From the NCBI GenBank assembly GCA_930367205.1, contig OV884012.1, forward strand, positions 49,001,239-49,065,238: a stretch of 64,000 nt of DNA, read 5' to 3'. This DNA comes from Acanthosoma haemorrhoidale. Taxonomy: Eukaryota > Arthropoda > Insecta > Hemiptera > Acanthosomatidae. The position numbers and the translations under genes were made by a program. Every line of letters begins with the position of its first letter. Position 1 is the stretch's first letter. Positions 24,276 to 36,900 of the stretch are shown piece after piece. The notes below the pieces were generated by a model. It was not told where the DNA came from and ran no database searches. It was given only the letters and a program-made list of their open reading frames with translations.

Positions 24276-24472
24276 TATTAATGTTCTTACTCTTCGCATG
24301 TGGATTTGGGAGGTCTCTGGGCTGTCTGTAAATATTGTGTGAATGAGCGAGTGAATGATGAACTGTAAATATGGTATGAATGAGAGCATTTATCTTATTA
24401 CTTATTGCCTTATAAAAGGCAGATTGTAATTATAGCACAATAAAGGAGTATATATAAAAATATTAATGTTCT
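24276..24472 (+). mobile_element. Jockey LINE 3' end, 173 bp, with exact 12-bp TSD
   Basis: The insert at 24288-24460 matches the last part of the Jockey 3' UTR at 5.3-5.48 kb and 14.4-14.58 kb (GGCCTCTGGGCTGT-like, GAATGAGCGAGTGAATG, GGCAGATTGTAATT, AATAAAG). It is flanked by the exact repeat TATTAATGTTCT at 24276-24287 and 24461-24472, showing target-primed insertion of a severely 5'-truncated copy. No coding sequence is left. Confidence 0.85.
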
Positions 24473-27400
24473 GTCTATTTGACATCATCAGCAAAGGTAT
24501 ATCAGGTATGTATATACATGATATACCAATGAAAAAATTAACTGGAGAGGCTTATTAACGATAAAAATACCAATATAAAAGGTCTCCGATTTCCAATACT
24601 CCGAAAAATAATTTAAAATATTGTAATTTGCATTTTTTTTTATTTATAAAATGGAGTTGTACATAAAATGAGGTACCTGTGCTCAAAAATACCGATTTGT
24701 TTTTCACAATCATTTTAAACAAAACTGATGTGGTGATTCCAATCCGTCAGTCTTGCATTTCTTGAGTGATTTTCCACGTCCTAATAATAATCCATTATGT
24801 ATATTTCAAAAATATAATTTGATTCATCGATATGCACGATAATGATCTGGCGAGGCAACCGTTCCTTATATCAAGTAGTATAATTATATGAATAATTTGG
24901 AAGATTGTACATACAATAATATTCAAACAAAAGCGATACATTAATTTGATTGCATATTATAGGATATTTATTACTTATTAGGTTTATCCTGAAATTGCCT
25001 CATTTAGCTATATGATTTATTGCTGTTTTACTATTTGTGTTGTTCGTAAAAACAGGCCAAGATGAAGTGATAAAAACAGCCCTTTGAGGCCGGGATAGAT
25101 ACATCAATAGGCCATTGAAAAGGAGACGGGAGAATGTGACACCTGAAAGACGAATGACTCCTGCGTGGTCTTTGTGAGCTGTTCATGAGGAGTACGGTAC
25201 TCCTCACGTATTCACGCGTTTTAATCCGGGGCCGCCACAATAACGATAGCAGTAACGGAACTGGAGCAGTATCTTGACTTGAGTGTAACAGTCGTTACTA
25301 TTTAGGGATCTCTCTATTCACCCAGTTACAAAGGGAGACCTTACCTTATCGGATTATCTCAAGGAACGGTAATGAAACCTAGCAACGAGGTACCACTTGA
25401 GTAAATTTTCTACTTGAAGACGAACATCTAAAGTTATTAAAGCATTAGCGTTTCGTATGAATAGACAACGATAATATTTATATAAAAGTGGGAAATACAA
25501 CGGTTCATACTTATGGGAGAACTTGAAATAAAAAAGCTCAAGTTCAAGAATCAGACTAATCACTTTCTGTAAATTTTAATGTATTTTTACAACTACGGTC
25601 CTCTAAACCGCATTAATGTAGTACCCATAATTAATTAGTACGTTGATATCTTCAATTTGATAACCTACTCAGTATGATAGATGAAATATTTTTTAATTAC
25701 CAAGTAATTCATTTTTCAATGACCCTAATTATTTTTCATGAGTTAAATTTAATAATTAGGCAATTTATGATACATTAAAATAGTGGTTTTGTGAGTAAAT
25801 CGTGAACAAAATTTCAAAGATGGTTTTAATGACAGTTCATAACTTTAGTCCATTGAAGCCCCAACCCATGATACTAGTTAGGATAACGAGACCTTTGATT
25901 TTATATCATACTCAGTATATAAGTTTTTTTAAATTATTGAATCATTTGAGTAGTGACTCTTAATTATTTCCCACTGGGTTTTATTAAGTGACCACTTAAG
26001 GACAATTAGCCACGTTTTATAGCAATGGCTTGTATCTTTTTCATGCTTTCCAACCTTAAATGGGAAAATCTAAAATTTCAAGATTCTTACTTGGACCGAA
26101 AACATGCAAAAAAAGAATTAAAAATGAAATGTAAGCATAAACGATTTAATTACATAACATTAAATCACATACCGTAACTCAATATTTCTGTATAGCCTCC
26201 TTTCTTGCCGTCATCTATTTATTTGCTGGTCTTGCTCATTTCCCCTGACCGATGGGAGATCACATCACCCATTTTCCATATAAAGTTATTGTTTAGTTTT
26301 TTCAATTTTATGGGGAAAGTTGCATTTTTCCTGTAACACACTCTGAATAGTCGGGTTTATCACTTTTATTAATCTAAATAAATAGTTTTGATAAATACAT
26401 AATTTAACCAGCTTCCTTAAAAGCTCAGAGGTTTTAATACTGGCGTAGACCATGTGGCGTGCGAAATCATTAAAACATTGAATGGGTTGTTAATGGTCTC
26501 ACTATGGAGTTTTGACTATTATCTGTTAACTTTGATCCTCCTGAATAACTCATTACTGATATTTAATAGATACAATGTTAATTATTTTCGTTTATATAGT
26601 TTGTCAACAGGAAATAATCAATTGTATTTAATTAATAATCTACTATTTGACAGGCATTGAATTAAATTGGAATGCAGCCGAATTGGGTAATTAAAAATAA
26701 AAGAAGTTCCATTAGAGGCTTCTACAGGCCATTAATTACTAATTGTTTCCTTAATAGGCCAGAGGGATGTAGAGAGGATTTTTTATTTGTTTTCGGTTCT
26801 AAGCCGCCAAATATTTGTGGGCCATCGGAATCCTGAGGTAGCACCTCTTTAGGGTGTCCGTCCAATCTATTCATTATTGTTTTTATAGGGGAAGATTTTT
26901 TTTTACGTTTAAATTATACCGCGGTAGATAATATTTACCGTTAATTTTTCCTGTCTTAAGTATAAGCAGGGCATTCTCAAACCATTAATTCTTCAATATT
27001 GTGAAATTACAACCCGTTATCAGCTCTCTAATTAATATTAAGATACTTTTGTATGAATTTGTTCAACACGCTGGAGTTTCATTCTCATCTGGTTGAGAAA
27101 ATTATATTCGTACGAGGAAAATCGACAACCCTTCTCTATATAAAAGGCTTCCTAAAAAAGGGTGTAAACGTGATATAGAAACCCCTCCCTTCTTGCTTAA
27201 AATCTGTCTGTTAAACGGAGTGAATAAGATAAAGTATTCGTTCGATTTTAAGATCGTAGATTAAATAAAAGTTTATTCATTTTTATTAGTACTTTTTATT
27301 TAAATTTTTTTTTTTAATCTTTTTAGATTCAAATTTAGATATTCGGTGGTAGAAGTGACAATTTCTATGGGCCAATTATTCCAAGTGGATTTCCACGACA

Positions 27401-28886
27401 CTTTTAACAGTTGATTAAATTTTCCACTCTGTCGATTGAAACCTTGGGAGCGAGAGATATTCCCTTTAATGGTTATATTGTCCGGAATAATCGGGCTTTA
27501 GAACTTCTATACAATGAGCAACAGTTAGTCAATTAGTCGTATAACAGCGGTTCAACTTTAGCCGGCGGTACTGGTGAGGAATTTTTTTGGCACCCTGCTT
27601 GAATACATAACAAAAATAAAGTATTTCCGATGGCTACTGCTATTGAAAACATACTGGATCTGTTATGAATTGGCTGGTAATTTATTTTTTACAGTTGGAG
27701 CCCCACATCGAAGAAAAATTAAAACAGTGCCCACCAAAACGTTATACCTTAGCAACTTCTTTATTTAATTTAAAAATATTTGCTTCTTATTTAACCATAG
27801 TTAAAGGCATTTAGTTTTTATTTGATAATAAAAAAATCGTTTAGGGCAAGGAATAGGTTTTCCCCATAAGTATACGTGATTTCTGTAATAATATATAAAA
27901 AATAATTAGAAAAACCTTCATAATTGGTTGGTCTCTTATTCATACTGTAAAATTTTGTTGGTTTTTTATTTATCATGTAACCAATCATCCGTATAGTTAT
28001 GGGGAACCATAGGCCATAATATGGCACATAACTGACATTTTCGTAATCAGTTAGGGGGCCTTATATATTAAAAGAACAAACGTTAATTTTTTTTATTTCA
28101 TAAGCTAGCTTTTATCAGCGAAGCAGTTCAAGATAAAATATCGTTTTAGTTTAGTCCCCAAATTCTAGAACTGATTAAAGACTGTGACACGAAAAGAAAT
28201 TCAAAGTTGAAGTCTAAACATTAACGATTTGCGAGCTAATAATGTGAATCTCTGATCCAAATAGATTTAATTATTAATGTCACTGAGAACATTCACTAAT
28301 ATTTACAGAATAACTTTCATTGCAAAATTATTTTGACTGATCTTCTTGGAAGAATTTAGTTCCTAGGGCAAAGCAGTTTAACGCTTCATCTTCTTAGTTC
28401 TTAACCCTGTTCGACATTGTGTAGTTGCTTGACAGTTCTAGCAGGCCATCTTAGTTGCTCTAGCCCTAATATTTATTCAAGTACATTCTAATCATATATT
28501 CATCACACCTCTTTTATTATTTCTCTGAAAATGCATCCTTTTCCTTATTGGGCTATGGTGTTATTCTATACAACCAATTCAGAAGTGTCTCAACAGAACT
28601 CAATATTTTCCTTGAGATTCGAATCACTTAATTATGTTAAATGGTAGAAGATCAAGGAATATTTGTCAAATAATAATAAATAAATACAAAATACATCCAT
28701 GGCGCAAGATAAGGTGTGCAGAGGTTATGAAGGTTGCCACAGTAATATTATATGCTGGTATCTCCTCATTTATCCTCAAGAGGCTAGGTCGACTCCGATC
28801 AGACCCGTATCACTAACAAAAAAATCCTTGGGAGAGCCAGAGATCTAACCCGAAAGTCCGTAGAAGTGAGATTGCTAAATACCAGT
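24473..28886. other. Gene-free intergenic DNA
   Basis: AT-rich throughout. Stretches of more balanced composition at 25030-25300, 26660-26900 and 27380-27560 contain dense TAATTA/ATTA cores and could be regulatory, which is inference only. A small perfect-stem palindrome (GGTATATCA...TGATATACC) is at about 24495-24528. No gene is supported. Confidence 0.3.
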
Positions 28887-29139
28887 TGTCCTGAGCGTCT
28901 GTGGCTCTCGCGCACTTGGTCAGGCTCCGCTGGCTCTTATCCTCCTTCGCACGCGAGGGACGTGTCAACCATGTGGATTTAGGGGTCTCTGGGCTGTTTG
29001 TATATATCGTATGAATGAGCGAGAGAATGAAAATTGTAAATTGGTATGAATGAGATCATTTATCACAATTACTTATATCCCAATCAGGCAGATTGTAATT
29101 TTATCATAATAAAGTTGTTGTTAATCTAAAAACACCAGT
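28877..29139 (+). mobile_element. Jockey LINE 3' end, 243 bp, with internal deletion
   Basis: 28887-29129 matches the same Jockey 3' UTR. It starts at the TCCTGAGCGTCTGTGGCTC block, jumps from GGCTCTTATC straight to CTCCTTCGCACGCGAGGGA, and ends AATAAAGTTGTTGTTAAT. The flanks AAATACCAGT (28877-28886) and AAACACCAGT (29130-29139) agree at 9 of 10 bases and are a plausible TSD. Non-coding. Confidence 0.8.
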
Positions 29140-29730
29140 GTTCGGGACCGGTCCATTATTTAAATAATAGATTCTGCAGTATTGCTTTGAGTTGAGAGCA
29201 AGAAAACGAACGCATGCAGTTCCCGTCATAGAAGACCCCACCAGCCACACTAATTGCCAGTAATCGATGTAACAAAGAAATTATCCTGCCCTGGAGATTA
29301 ACGGCCGAATATTAATTCTGCCGCTGGGTAAACACGGTGATGCGCCATGGTACGAGTCACGAACTATTAAGTGAATTTAACTGAAAATTCCCATATAAAT
29401 CGGAGGAGGCGGCCTGGATTCCGGCCTGATGAGGGTTCGCATCGTGATGGAGTGATTTCGGAAAACCGGCTATTACCTGGCCAGCGGTCAGGCATACATC
29501 AGCTCTGTCTCCCGCCAGGCCGCTAAATTGTGGGGTTCACGGAGAGAGTGAGAGGGGAATAGAAGGATAAAGAGAGACAGAGAGAGAGAAGGAGCAACAA
29601 TAAGGGTAACATACAGGTCGACCGACTAGGCGCAATAAAAAGAAAAAATGCGAAAACGAACGAGTCATGGAGAGTAAAGGATAGGGGCTTCGGAAATATT
29701 TAACCCTTTACTGGCCCCATTTTTCACAGG
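29140..29730. other. Balanced-composition block, candidate regulatory DNA
   Basis: GC-richer than its surroundings, with a GAGAGA-rich stretch at about 29540-29590 (GAGA-factor-like sites are a known insect regulatory motif). No open frame of note. Conservation cannot be judged here. Confidence 0.2.
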
Positions 29731-30387
29731 CTTTTCCGGTTCACGTGAAATGTTTTACCTTCATGCCAGGGTTTGAAGGCTCAACTGAATTTACTCCCTC
29801 CTACTTAATTGGTCTTTGAAAAGCTTTTCTAATCTTTTCGTTGTATACTCATCTGAAATAAATATTTAAGTTTAACTTTTAAATTAACTAGCATGTTTGG
29901 AAACAGAAAGGAATCAAATTTTACTTCTAGGCATTCCACCTAGCTCATTTCCAGAAGCTCATATAGCGTCAGCTATGTAAATTTTAGCTTGCTAACCTAA
30001 ATGGAACATTTTAAAGGGACAAGTTTAGTTTAAATGCCTTATTAACAAGGCCTAATAACATAGTTTATTGTAGGTGAAAAGGTTGCTATTTATTCGAAGA
30101 AAGTCAAAAAACTCTATTCATTCAGATTTTCTGTCCTAGATTCTCCTTTTACTATGGATTGTTTCTATATAACCAATCATTGTTTATTGTCTTAAGACTT
30201 TGGAATTTCGTCAAACGTTGGACGCAGATAGAAAAAATTTTCCGGCTTTACATTTAAGTGTGGAATTACATGACTGTAATATTGAGAGTACCTCCTAAGC
30301 TAAATCTAAAATAAGGCTTGGACAAACTTTTCCTAAAATCCTATAGTTAAATTATATTAATGCCTCCACATTTTACATTGATGGAAA
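29731..30387. other. AT-rich intergenic DNA
   Basis: Nothing recognised. Confidence 0.35.
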
Positions 30388-30476
30388 AATACTTCTTGTC
30401 AATCTGAATTTATATACATATATATTTTATTATGCATATATAAATTCATCATATAGCAGATTGACAACAAGTATTT
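30388..30476. repeat. Imperfect hairpin, about 89 bp
   Basis: AAATACTTCTTGTCAATCTG at 30388-30407 pairs with CAGATTGACAACAAGTATTT at 30457-30476 (one mismatch). After an 11-base bulge on the right side, AATTTATATACATAT pairs with ATATATAAATT. The fold resembles a small MITE or a microRNA-precursor-like hairpin. No known miRNA seed was recognised. Confidence 0.5.
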
Positions 30477-30679
30477 ATTTATACAATACTAGTTACGACG
30501 CAGTCTAGGCTAAGCCACAGTACAAACACACTAGTGACCTACATCTAAAATACTATCATAATAATCGTCATCGTTTCAAAAAGATAACGGTAGACAAATG
30601 CTTGATTGTTGTAGATTGAAATTATTTCAAAACGTTAAAATAAATAAAAGTAATAATAAACAAAACCTTCAAAGGACTT

Positions 30680-31200
30680 TTCAGCAGGTTCTAATGAATG
30701 CAAATAGTAGATTTGTAATGAGAAAACACTTGCGGAGTGTGCCTGCAGACACTGTTGACTGTTGAGGCCAATAAACCAGATAAGACAAACCCAGATAAAA
30801 ATATGAAGTTGTTAGGGCAGCTACTGGCTGGAGTTTTTCGATCAGAGAACTGTTCAGGGTCCCCCGGTCTGCACTCTCTGCTCATGAACAAGAAAAACAT
30901 TTTAACGCCTTTTCTGTTCTCCCCGATAGGGCGGCTTCAGGGCCGGTCGTTGTGGCACTGGAACGGCACTGGGATGGTGTTCTTCCATTCCATCGGAGAC
31001 CAACCCTTCGAAAAATGGTGTTAACGGGTGATTTAAAACCCCAGACTCCGTTCTGCCGCTTGCTCAATGGGTCGTCTCATCGTATATTGTTTTATGGGGT
31101 TCTTCTCATCCCCGGTCAACTGCTCCTTTTTACCGCCGATATGGCGATAGAGAATATAATGATAAACTTACGGTGGCTGAGTTCTCTAGTATTTGTTACT
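30680..31200. other. Balanced-composition block with overlapping short frames
   Basis: Both strands carry short open frames (for example 30737-31024 plus). None shows a family, and they overlap on opposite strands, so I read them as low stop density. Candidate regulatory or decayed coding DNA. Confidence 0.15.
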
Positions 31201-31359
31201 TATGGTTATTAGCTTACTAAGTTAACAAGATAAAACTACAAAAAAAAAAAAAAAGACATAATATAAATGAATAAATGAAAAAAACACTTTATTCTGGGAC
31301 CTTGTCTCTTTAGGACAATAATTAAGTACATATAAGTATGCTTAGACGACAGATTCATG

Positions 31360-31990
31360 TCTATCATTGACAGCTCATCAAGGGAATGCATGGGTGCCCC
31401 TGTTATTGGCATTCAACAGTTTTAGGGAGGAGGGTGGGGAGCTGAGGCATCACTTTTTTTCGGTCAATTGGCTGCGTGCGAACGTTGGCAAGGTAAAGGC
31501 CACGCTAGAGAAACGGGTGCCGACCGATTATAGGCTCTTGGGGATCATGCCATGCAGCAAAAGGGCTGCATCGAGACCCTGAACACAATCAACCCGGCGC
31601 TGAAGAAGGAGCTACCAAGGAAGCCAGACTCAACTTTGCGAAGCAAGGCCTTTGGTGATCCATGAAGTTCCAGTGAAGAGTAGAGAAGTGTCGGTAGTAA
31701 AAGTTACGTCTATAGGCACGAGCCTTGGTCTTATGCAGTCACCAGATGACATAGACTCTGTACAGAGGAAGCGGCAACAAATAGACAACCTCCCCCCCCC
31801 CACAACATCGCCCCTCTTTCGTCCGTGAGTAGGTTAGTGACGAGTTGACCCGTCTCCGTAAAACGAGAACTTTGGGGAACCGGCATCGCTATAGCTTGGC
31901 AAAGCTATTGAAGATGGCCGGGAAGGTCAAATTCGTCTAGTTCGTTGGTGACCGGGGGTTAGATGACGTCGGGACCACGGCCTCCAAGTA
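31360..31990 (+). other. GC-rich, coding-like but broken sequence of unknown origin
   Basis: This stretch has a codon-like texture and high GC but is interrupted by stops and a 10-base C run near 31791. It lies just upstream of, and on the same strand as, a LINE ORF2 relic, so it could be that element's ORF1 or endonuclease N-terminus, but I see no diagnostic motif. The origin is unassigned. Confidence 0.25.
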
Positions 31991-32079
31991 ATATTTATTA
32001 ATAGTGGATGATCTTGACGTCTAGGCACCCGTCACCCTTACCTTCTGTCCTTTTGCTTCTCATCTCGCCAGTGTCTACA

Positions 32080-33487
32080 AACAGCATTTGTTTTCAGTTT
32101 ATAGTTTTTTTCCAATTTTTTATTTCATCTTCACGTTCATTTTAGCCTCTTCAAGACCTATATTTCACATTACTTCCGACCACAGTACACCATGTATTTA
32201 GTCTTTTCTGTTCCAGTATATTGTAGACTCTCCAGTCAATCTAAATTCCTTTTTTCAACTTTATTCGGCTTGTGATATCATCGTGATTCGCCATAGAATC
32301 TGAACGTCACTCTTCCCTTCCCAGGAACATCACCTGCCGTCAACTCAATTCTCTTACATTCAAGAACATTTAGCTTGGTCTGAAGACTACTCAATGGGAC
32401 ATCTTTTATTCCTTTACCTTTATCGAATGTTGATTCCCTTGCCACCAACCTCCTCACCATCCTTAACAAGCATGAGCTGTTTAAGACTTTTCAAGACTAC
32501 CCCATCCCTCCCAGCTTTTCGGTTGAATCAGGATATTAAAAAGATGTCGGAATGCTGCAAGAAGAGACGGTGTTTTATTCGCACCTGTCCCCTGAAAGAT
32601 GAATCCCTCTTAAAGCTCTTCGCAACCTTACTCAGACTAAAATCCACCATTCTAAAATGCTTCATTGTAGTCCAAATAGTATGGTAGCTCCAAGTGCACT
32701 CCAGTCCAATCAACAAAACTTTTAATTTCCACCCAGACTTGTTTTTCTCTTACATTTCTCCTTCCTAACTCATTTGATCAATTATGAAAAATAATTCGGT
32801 AGGTCCAGATACAAAACCTGCGAAATGCCTAAAGCTCTGTCTATAAATCTTCGCCTATTGTTTTACATTTATAATTTTCCCCTTCAAAATTCCATATTTT
32901 CCTCTTCCTGGAAAAGAGCGAGTTTTTTTTTTGTTTTTTGTCCCTCAGCTCTTAAATTTTTAAGATTATGAATAAGAGAAAAATAAAAGAATTTATTTGG
33001 GTGAGCGACTCTTTTAACAGGAGTACCTGTTTGAAGGTGGAGAGAGGGAATTTAGGAGTATGGGAAGCCTCGGTAGAGGAGGAAATGTTGCGGTGCAGTG
33101 GTGAGAGTCCACTGAAGGCTGAGCCTAGAGTCTCTCTAGGCATGTAGTGCAAGATCATGGAAAAGAGCGAGTGTTCTTCCATTAAATAAAGTTCCTATCC
33201 CCACCTTCTCCAAAAACTATCGGCCTATATAAAGTCTCTCTAACCTTTCCAAACCGCTCGAAAGACTTAGTTCAATCTTAAATTTTCTCATTAGCAGAAA
33301 CACGCTTGAATCCCCTTCCACATAGCTTCCTGCCTGAGTTTACCGCCCAATTAGCTGTTACCAAATTCAAAAAGACTTCGGATCTCTGTACCTATCGTTC
33401 CATGCTAATCAGCTCCAATCCTCCTCCCTATTGCTTTAGGAAGGATTGAATTGCTTTCTTAGATTTATACTCTGGATCCCCTGAGAG
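32080..33487 (+). pseudogene. LINE ORF2 relic (endonuclease end to RT start), split by a nested LINE
   Basis: The plus strand shows, in order: an endonuclease C-terminal word RPIFHITSDHST (about 32155-32190, with the catalytic-type SDH), a linker with NLLTILNKHELFKTFQDYPI (about 32447-32505), a GPDTKPAKCLKLCL block (about 32796-32840, matching the GPDGIP region ahead of RT), and W-K-R-A-S at 32909-32923. An inserted element (32924-33157) follows, then V-L-P-L-N-K-V-P and NYRPI (about 33172-33226), SKPLERL, and an IAFLDL stretch near motif A (about 33449). Several stops and frameshifts occur. After 33487 an unrelated foldback begins, so the RT catalytic core is absent. This is the Jockey/I-type ORF2 order. 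Dead. Confidence 0.8.
32909..33172 (-). mobile_element. Nested LINE 3' tail insertion, 234 bp, exact 15-bp TSD
   Basis: The exact direct repeat TGGAAAAGAGCGAGT at 32909-32923 and 33158-33172 flanks an insert with a T run at its left end, so the element lies on the minus strand with a poly-A tail. The insert belongs to the LINE family seen at 37.74, 43.99 and 52.04 kb. Shared features are the AGCTCT-AAATTT tail, the GAGAAAAATAAA region and a GGTGAGAGTCCACT block. It is heavily 5'-truncated. Removing the insert and one TSD copy rejoins a LINE RT reading frame, which confirms the boundaries. Confidence 0.9.
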
Positions 33488-33918
33488 AATATTGCATTTC
33501 ACAGCACTACTCCGTGTTGGGATGGCTGCAGGCTTCCGACAGTCGCCAATACGTCCTTGGACCCCCCCTCCCCTTCAATACTATCATGACTAAAAAGCCC
33601 CCTTACCTTCACAACTTCCTCCAATTGAAATCTGCTGTCAAACCTCGCAATAGTAGATGCAACCCCTCCGACTAAAGATTTTTGGCACAGAAAGAACGTT
33701 CAATGGAGGCTGATTTGTGGGATAGGAAATACAGGTTGGATTGGAAAGCACTACGTGATTTGATAGCTGATTTGATTTTGAGGAGTGTGTGAATGTTAGG
33801 GGTCTCATTTTATTCATGATAGTACTGATGAGGAGGGATCCAAGAAAGAGTTAGCTACAGACAGATGGCTGTACCCCAACCCAACACGGAGTAGTGCGGC
33901 GAAATATGGCAGTCCCGA
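33488..33918. repeat. Diverged long inverted repeat (foldback), about 430 bp
   Basis: CACTACTCCGTGTTGGG at about 33503-33519 reappears inverted as CCCAACACGGAGTAGTG at about 33880-33896. The inward 150 bases also correspond: AATACTATCATGACTAAAAA on the left against the inverted AGTACTATCATGAATAAAAT on the right, and CTCCAATTGAAATCTGCTGTC against CTCAAAATCAAATCAGCTATC. Identity is about 65-70% by eye. It is either a foldback transposon or two opposed copies of one repeat. It cuts off the LINE ORF2 to its left. Confidence 0.6.
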
Positions 33919-36900
33919 GGCAACTCGAGCATTAATCTTAAGAAACACTTCATAAAATTGTATTACGTATTAATATCGTATATAATGTATTTATAGCGAG
34001 TAGAGTTACTGATAATTTTGCCTGATTTAAATATTGAAACTCACTATGGATTCCTCTTTCTATGTTCGAGACCACTCAAAAATGCCTTGAAAAAATTTTA
34101 ACAGTTGTACCATCTTTAATTCCATATTTCCTTCAATACTTCAACCTAAAATAAAAGAATATTCTTCTAGGTAAAATATCTATAATTTAATAAAAGAGAA
34201 GACTATGATAAATTTATCATCAATAATCAATAAGTTACGAGTTATCAAATAAATATCAAGTCAAATAATTGATCTATTAAACTCCATTAGAAACTTCCTG
34301 CACGTTTCAGCTTTGGCGATAGAAACGTTTAGTTGATTAATAGACGAGGTCGTACATCAACAATAAGAGATACTCAGCTAATATACTACAAAAGTAGATT
34401 GGAATGTAGTTCACCTTGAGTATTTATTCCTGACCTCCTGGTATAAGCCAGGCTTCGACTCCCTGTAATGAAATGGAGCAGAGTAGTTTTATCAATAAAT
34501 TCCAGATATCTACGGCCAGTTGTCCCGTATTTCATGGATTCAGTGGGTTTATGATCACTAAACCTTTTCAAGGGAGGAGAGCAAAACCTACCGCAAAGAG
34601 GGCCTTTGAAGAACAAACCGCTGAACAAATAGCAGTCATTTGACTCAACGGAGTAATTATACTAGGATATTAGAGTTAATTGGCCATTAATGAAGGGCTA
34701 ACAGACCACATAAATTTTACTTAGGTTGGAGCCAACTTGTTCGTTTATGGCTTTTCGTAATTGCTGATAATAATTCCTGCCCATAAAAATATTGCCTGCT
34801 TCTATCTTTTTCGCTCAGAAGTAATCGTGTCCGTAAATATGCCCTTTCAATCAAGAACTTCGTATCTTCAGTTGTTTTTACACATTTTTTCCTTAAATAT
34901 CCTTGTGCAATTTAAAAAAAAATAAATTGAGCTAGTTCATTGTTTTGAATAAATAACATTTCAGTTTAGCTTTTTTATGCTACAAAATTTTCGTTATTGA
35001 TAATTAACCACTCAAGAAAATACTATAGGCAAGATGGGGACTTGAATCCGTGACTTCTTAATATTTAGCCGCGAGAAACTTTATATCGGATGATATTAAT
35101 TAATTAATAATCAAGGACATTAATATAGGTACGTTTTGATTATAGTTTACTAGGCTGTGTAAATGTAAATGAGTGCTAATAAACCTTATTTAAATTATCA
35201 ATAATTTTCCTCAAATTTACTAAAGTTTATCAAAAGAATAATAAAAATTGGCAATAAAAATCAGATTCCTGAAATACCTAGAAATGATAAAAAGAAAAGG
35301 ATTTCAATTCTGATAGAGTGAGAAATATTCTGTAAGATTAGTGATTCTCTTGCAAAAGAAGTTTATTTTTTATGGTTAGTGTTATTACTTACACCAGATA
35401 AATGTTAAAATGAATATACACAATAAAAATATAAAAGCGGCTAAATACCTTTGAAGTAAATACCTTCTACTCAATGGACCAACAAGAGTATTTATAGCTA
35501 TTTATTATTGGTCGTGTTTGCGCAGCTCTCCAGATTGGATAGCTTCCTGGCAGGACGCGCACACCATTATACTAAGGATATGTTGAGTGCTTCAAAGACG
35601 CCGCCTTTTCTCCCCATATCGGACCCATAATGTATGCCAAGAATTTATCACTGATGTCACCATGGTCCCTTTACCATGTGCTTCCTGGCTTCCTCAAGCA
35701 TATCCTTCCCACTGATCTACTGGAGGCTTCTTCTTTTAGCAATACAATACTTCTCTTCAAAGTCTCTCAATGTATGGAGCCATACATGTTTTTTGGTAAC
35801 TTTTGTTTCTTTAGAGAATCAGGAGAGAGATATATGTTTAGTATATAATTTATAAGCGACATACTCGTGCTATAGTAATATTTTTAATACATTACAAAAA
35901 TATTTTACGTTGAATGGGTCTGCATATATTACATATTTTATATGACATTACATCTGACCTTTACAATATTCCTATATTTAAAAATTTATTGTATTCTTTA
36001 ATAAATGTTAAAGCTTGTATCATGTCTGTAGGCCACCAAATGAATAATTTATATAAGTTGTTATAGGAACAATTAGGTTAGGTCACTTTCATTTTGAAAT
36101 ACGTATTATTAATTATGAGTAACGCATTATTACATCATACTGTAAACTCTCTTGGGTGGATATAAAGCTTGGCATGGTGAATAATTATGTTGAATAATAT
36201 AAACATATATTGGGCTTTAAAAAATAGAGGTCTAAAACGATTCGGTAGTTTTAATCAAATATTGAAGTGGTCAGCAAGGTTACGAGTAAGTATTGATATC
36301 TTTATGACAGAGAGAAACAGTAATTATTAGTGTGTTAAACTCAATTATAGCGGCAACTATGAGATCATTATAATTTTAAATAGAAAATTGAAAAGCAACA
36401 AAAAAAATTAATTATTATAATTATTAGAAAAAAATACTAGAATAAGAAATGAATTTATTCATGCGGAAAGTTCTACGGATGAGAATGCAATTATAGGTGT
36501 GCAGGTCTAGGATAGGACTCTCTGAGACCTGACCGTCATTGACAAAGTATACGTGACTTCTCTAGCGGTGAAAAGAGTGTTATCACTTCCTTGTTTCCCC
36601 TTTTCTCATTCGTATCCGACACGTCCGAATTAGTTGAAAGGAGACTGTTATTCTCTCGAACTTCCCGTTCATTTTCCCCGGTTCTAGCTACATAACTTCT
36701 TTATCTAGTTCTAACAAATGCAGTTTGTTCTCTATTCGAACATGATGTCATTTTAGTTCATGGTTGAATTCATTAGGGCTTAAATTTTCTGTACATCCTG
36801 TGCATAGTAAATGTCTAGTGCAGAGTTGTAGTTATCTGCAGAATTGTTACTTTCCCCTTGACTCCCTTCAAGTAATAGTTACCCCCAAAACCGACCAGTG

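Noticed and set aside
24495..24528. Palindrome GGTATATCA...TGATATACC
   Set aside because: Short and AT-rich; expected by chance in such DNA.
32952..33182. 76-codon minus-strand frame
   Set aside because: Falls inside the nested LINE tail insertion and crosses its TSD; not a separate gene.
35041..35065. GACTTGAATCCGTGACT, like a tRNA T-arm
   Set aside because: No cloverleaf can be built around it; no A box upstream at the right spacing.
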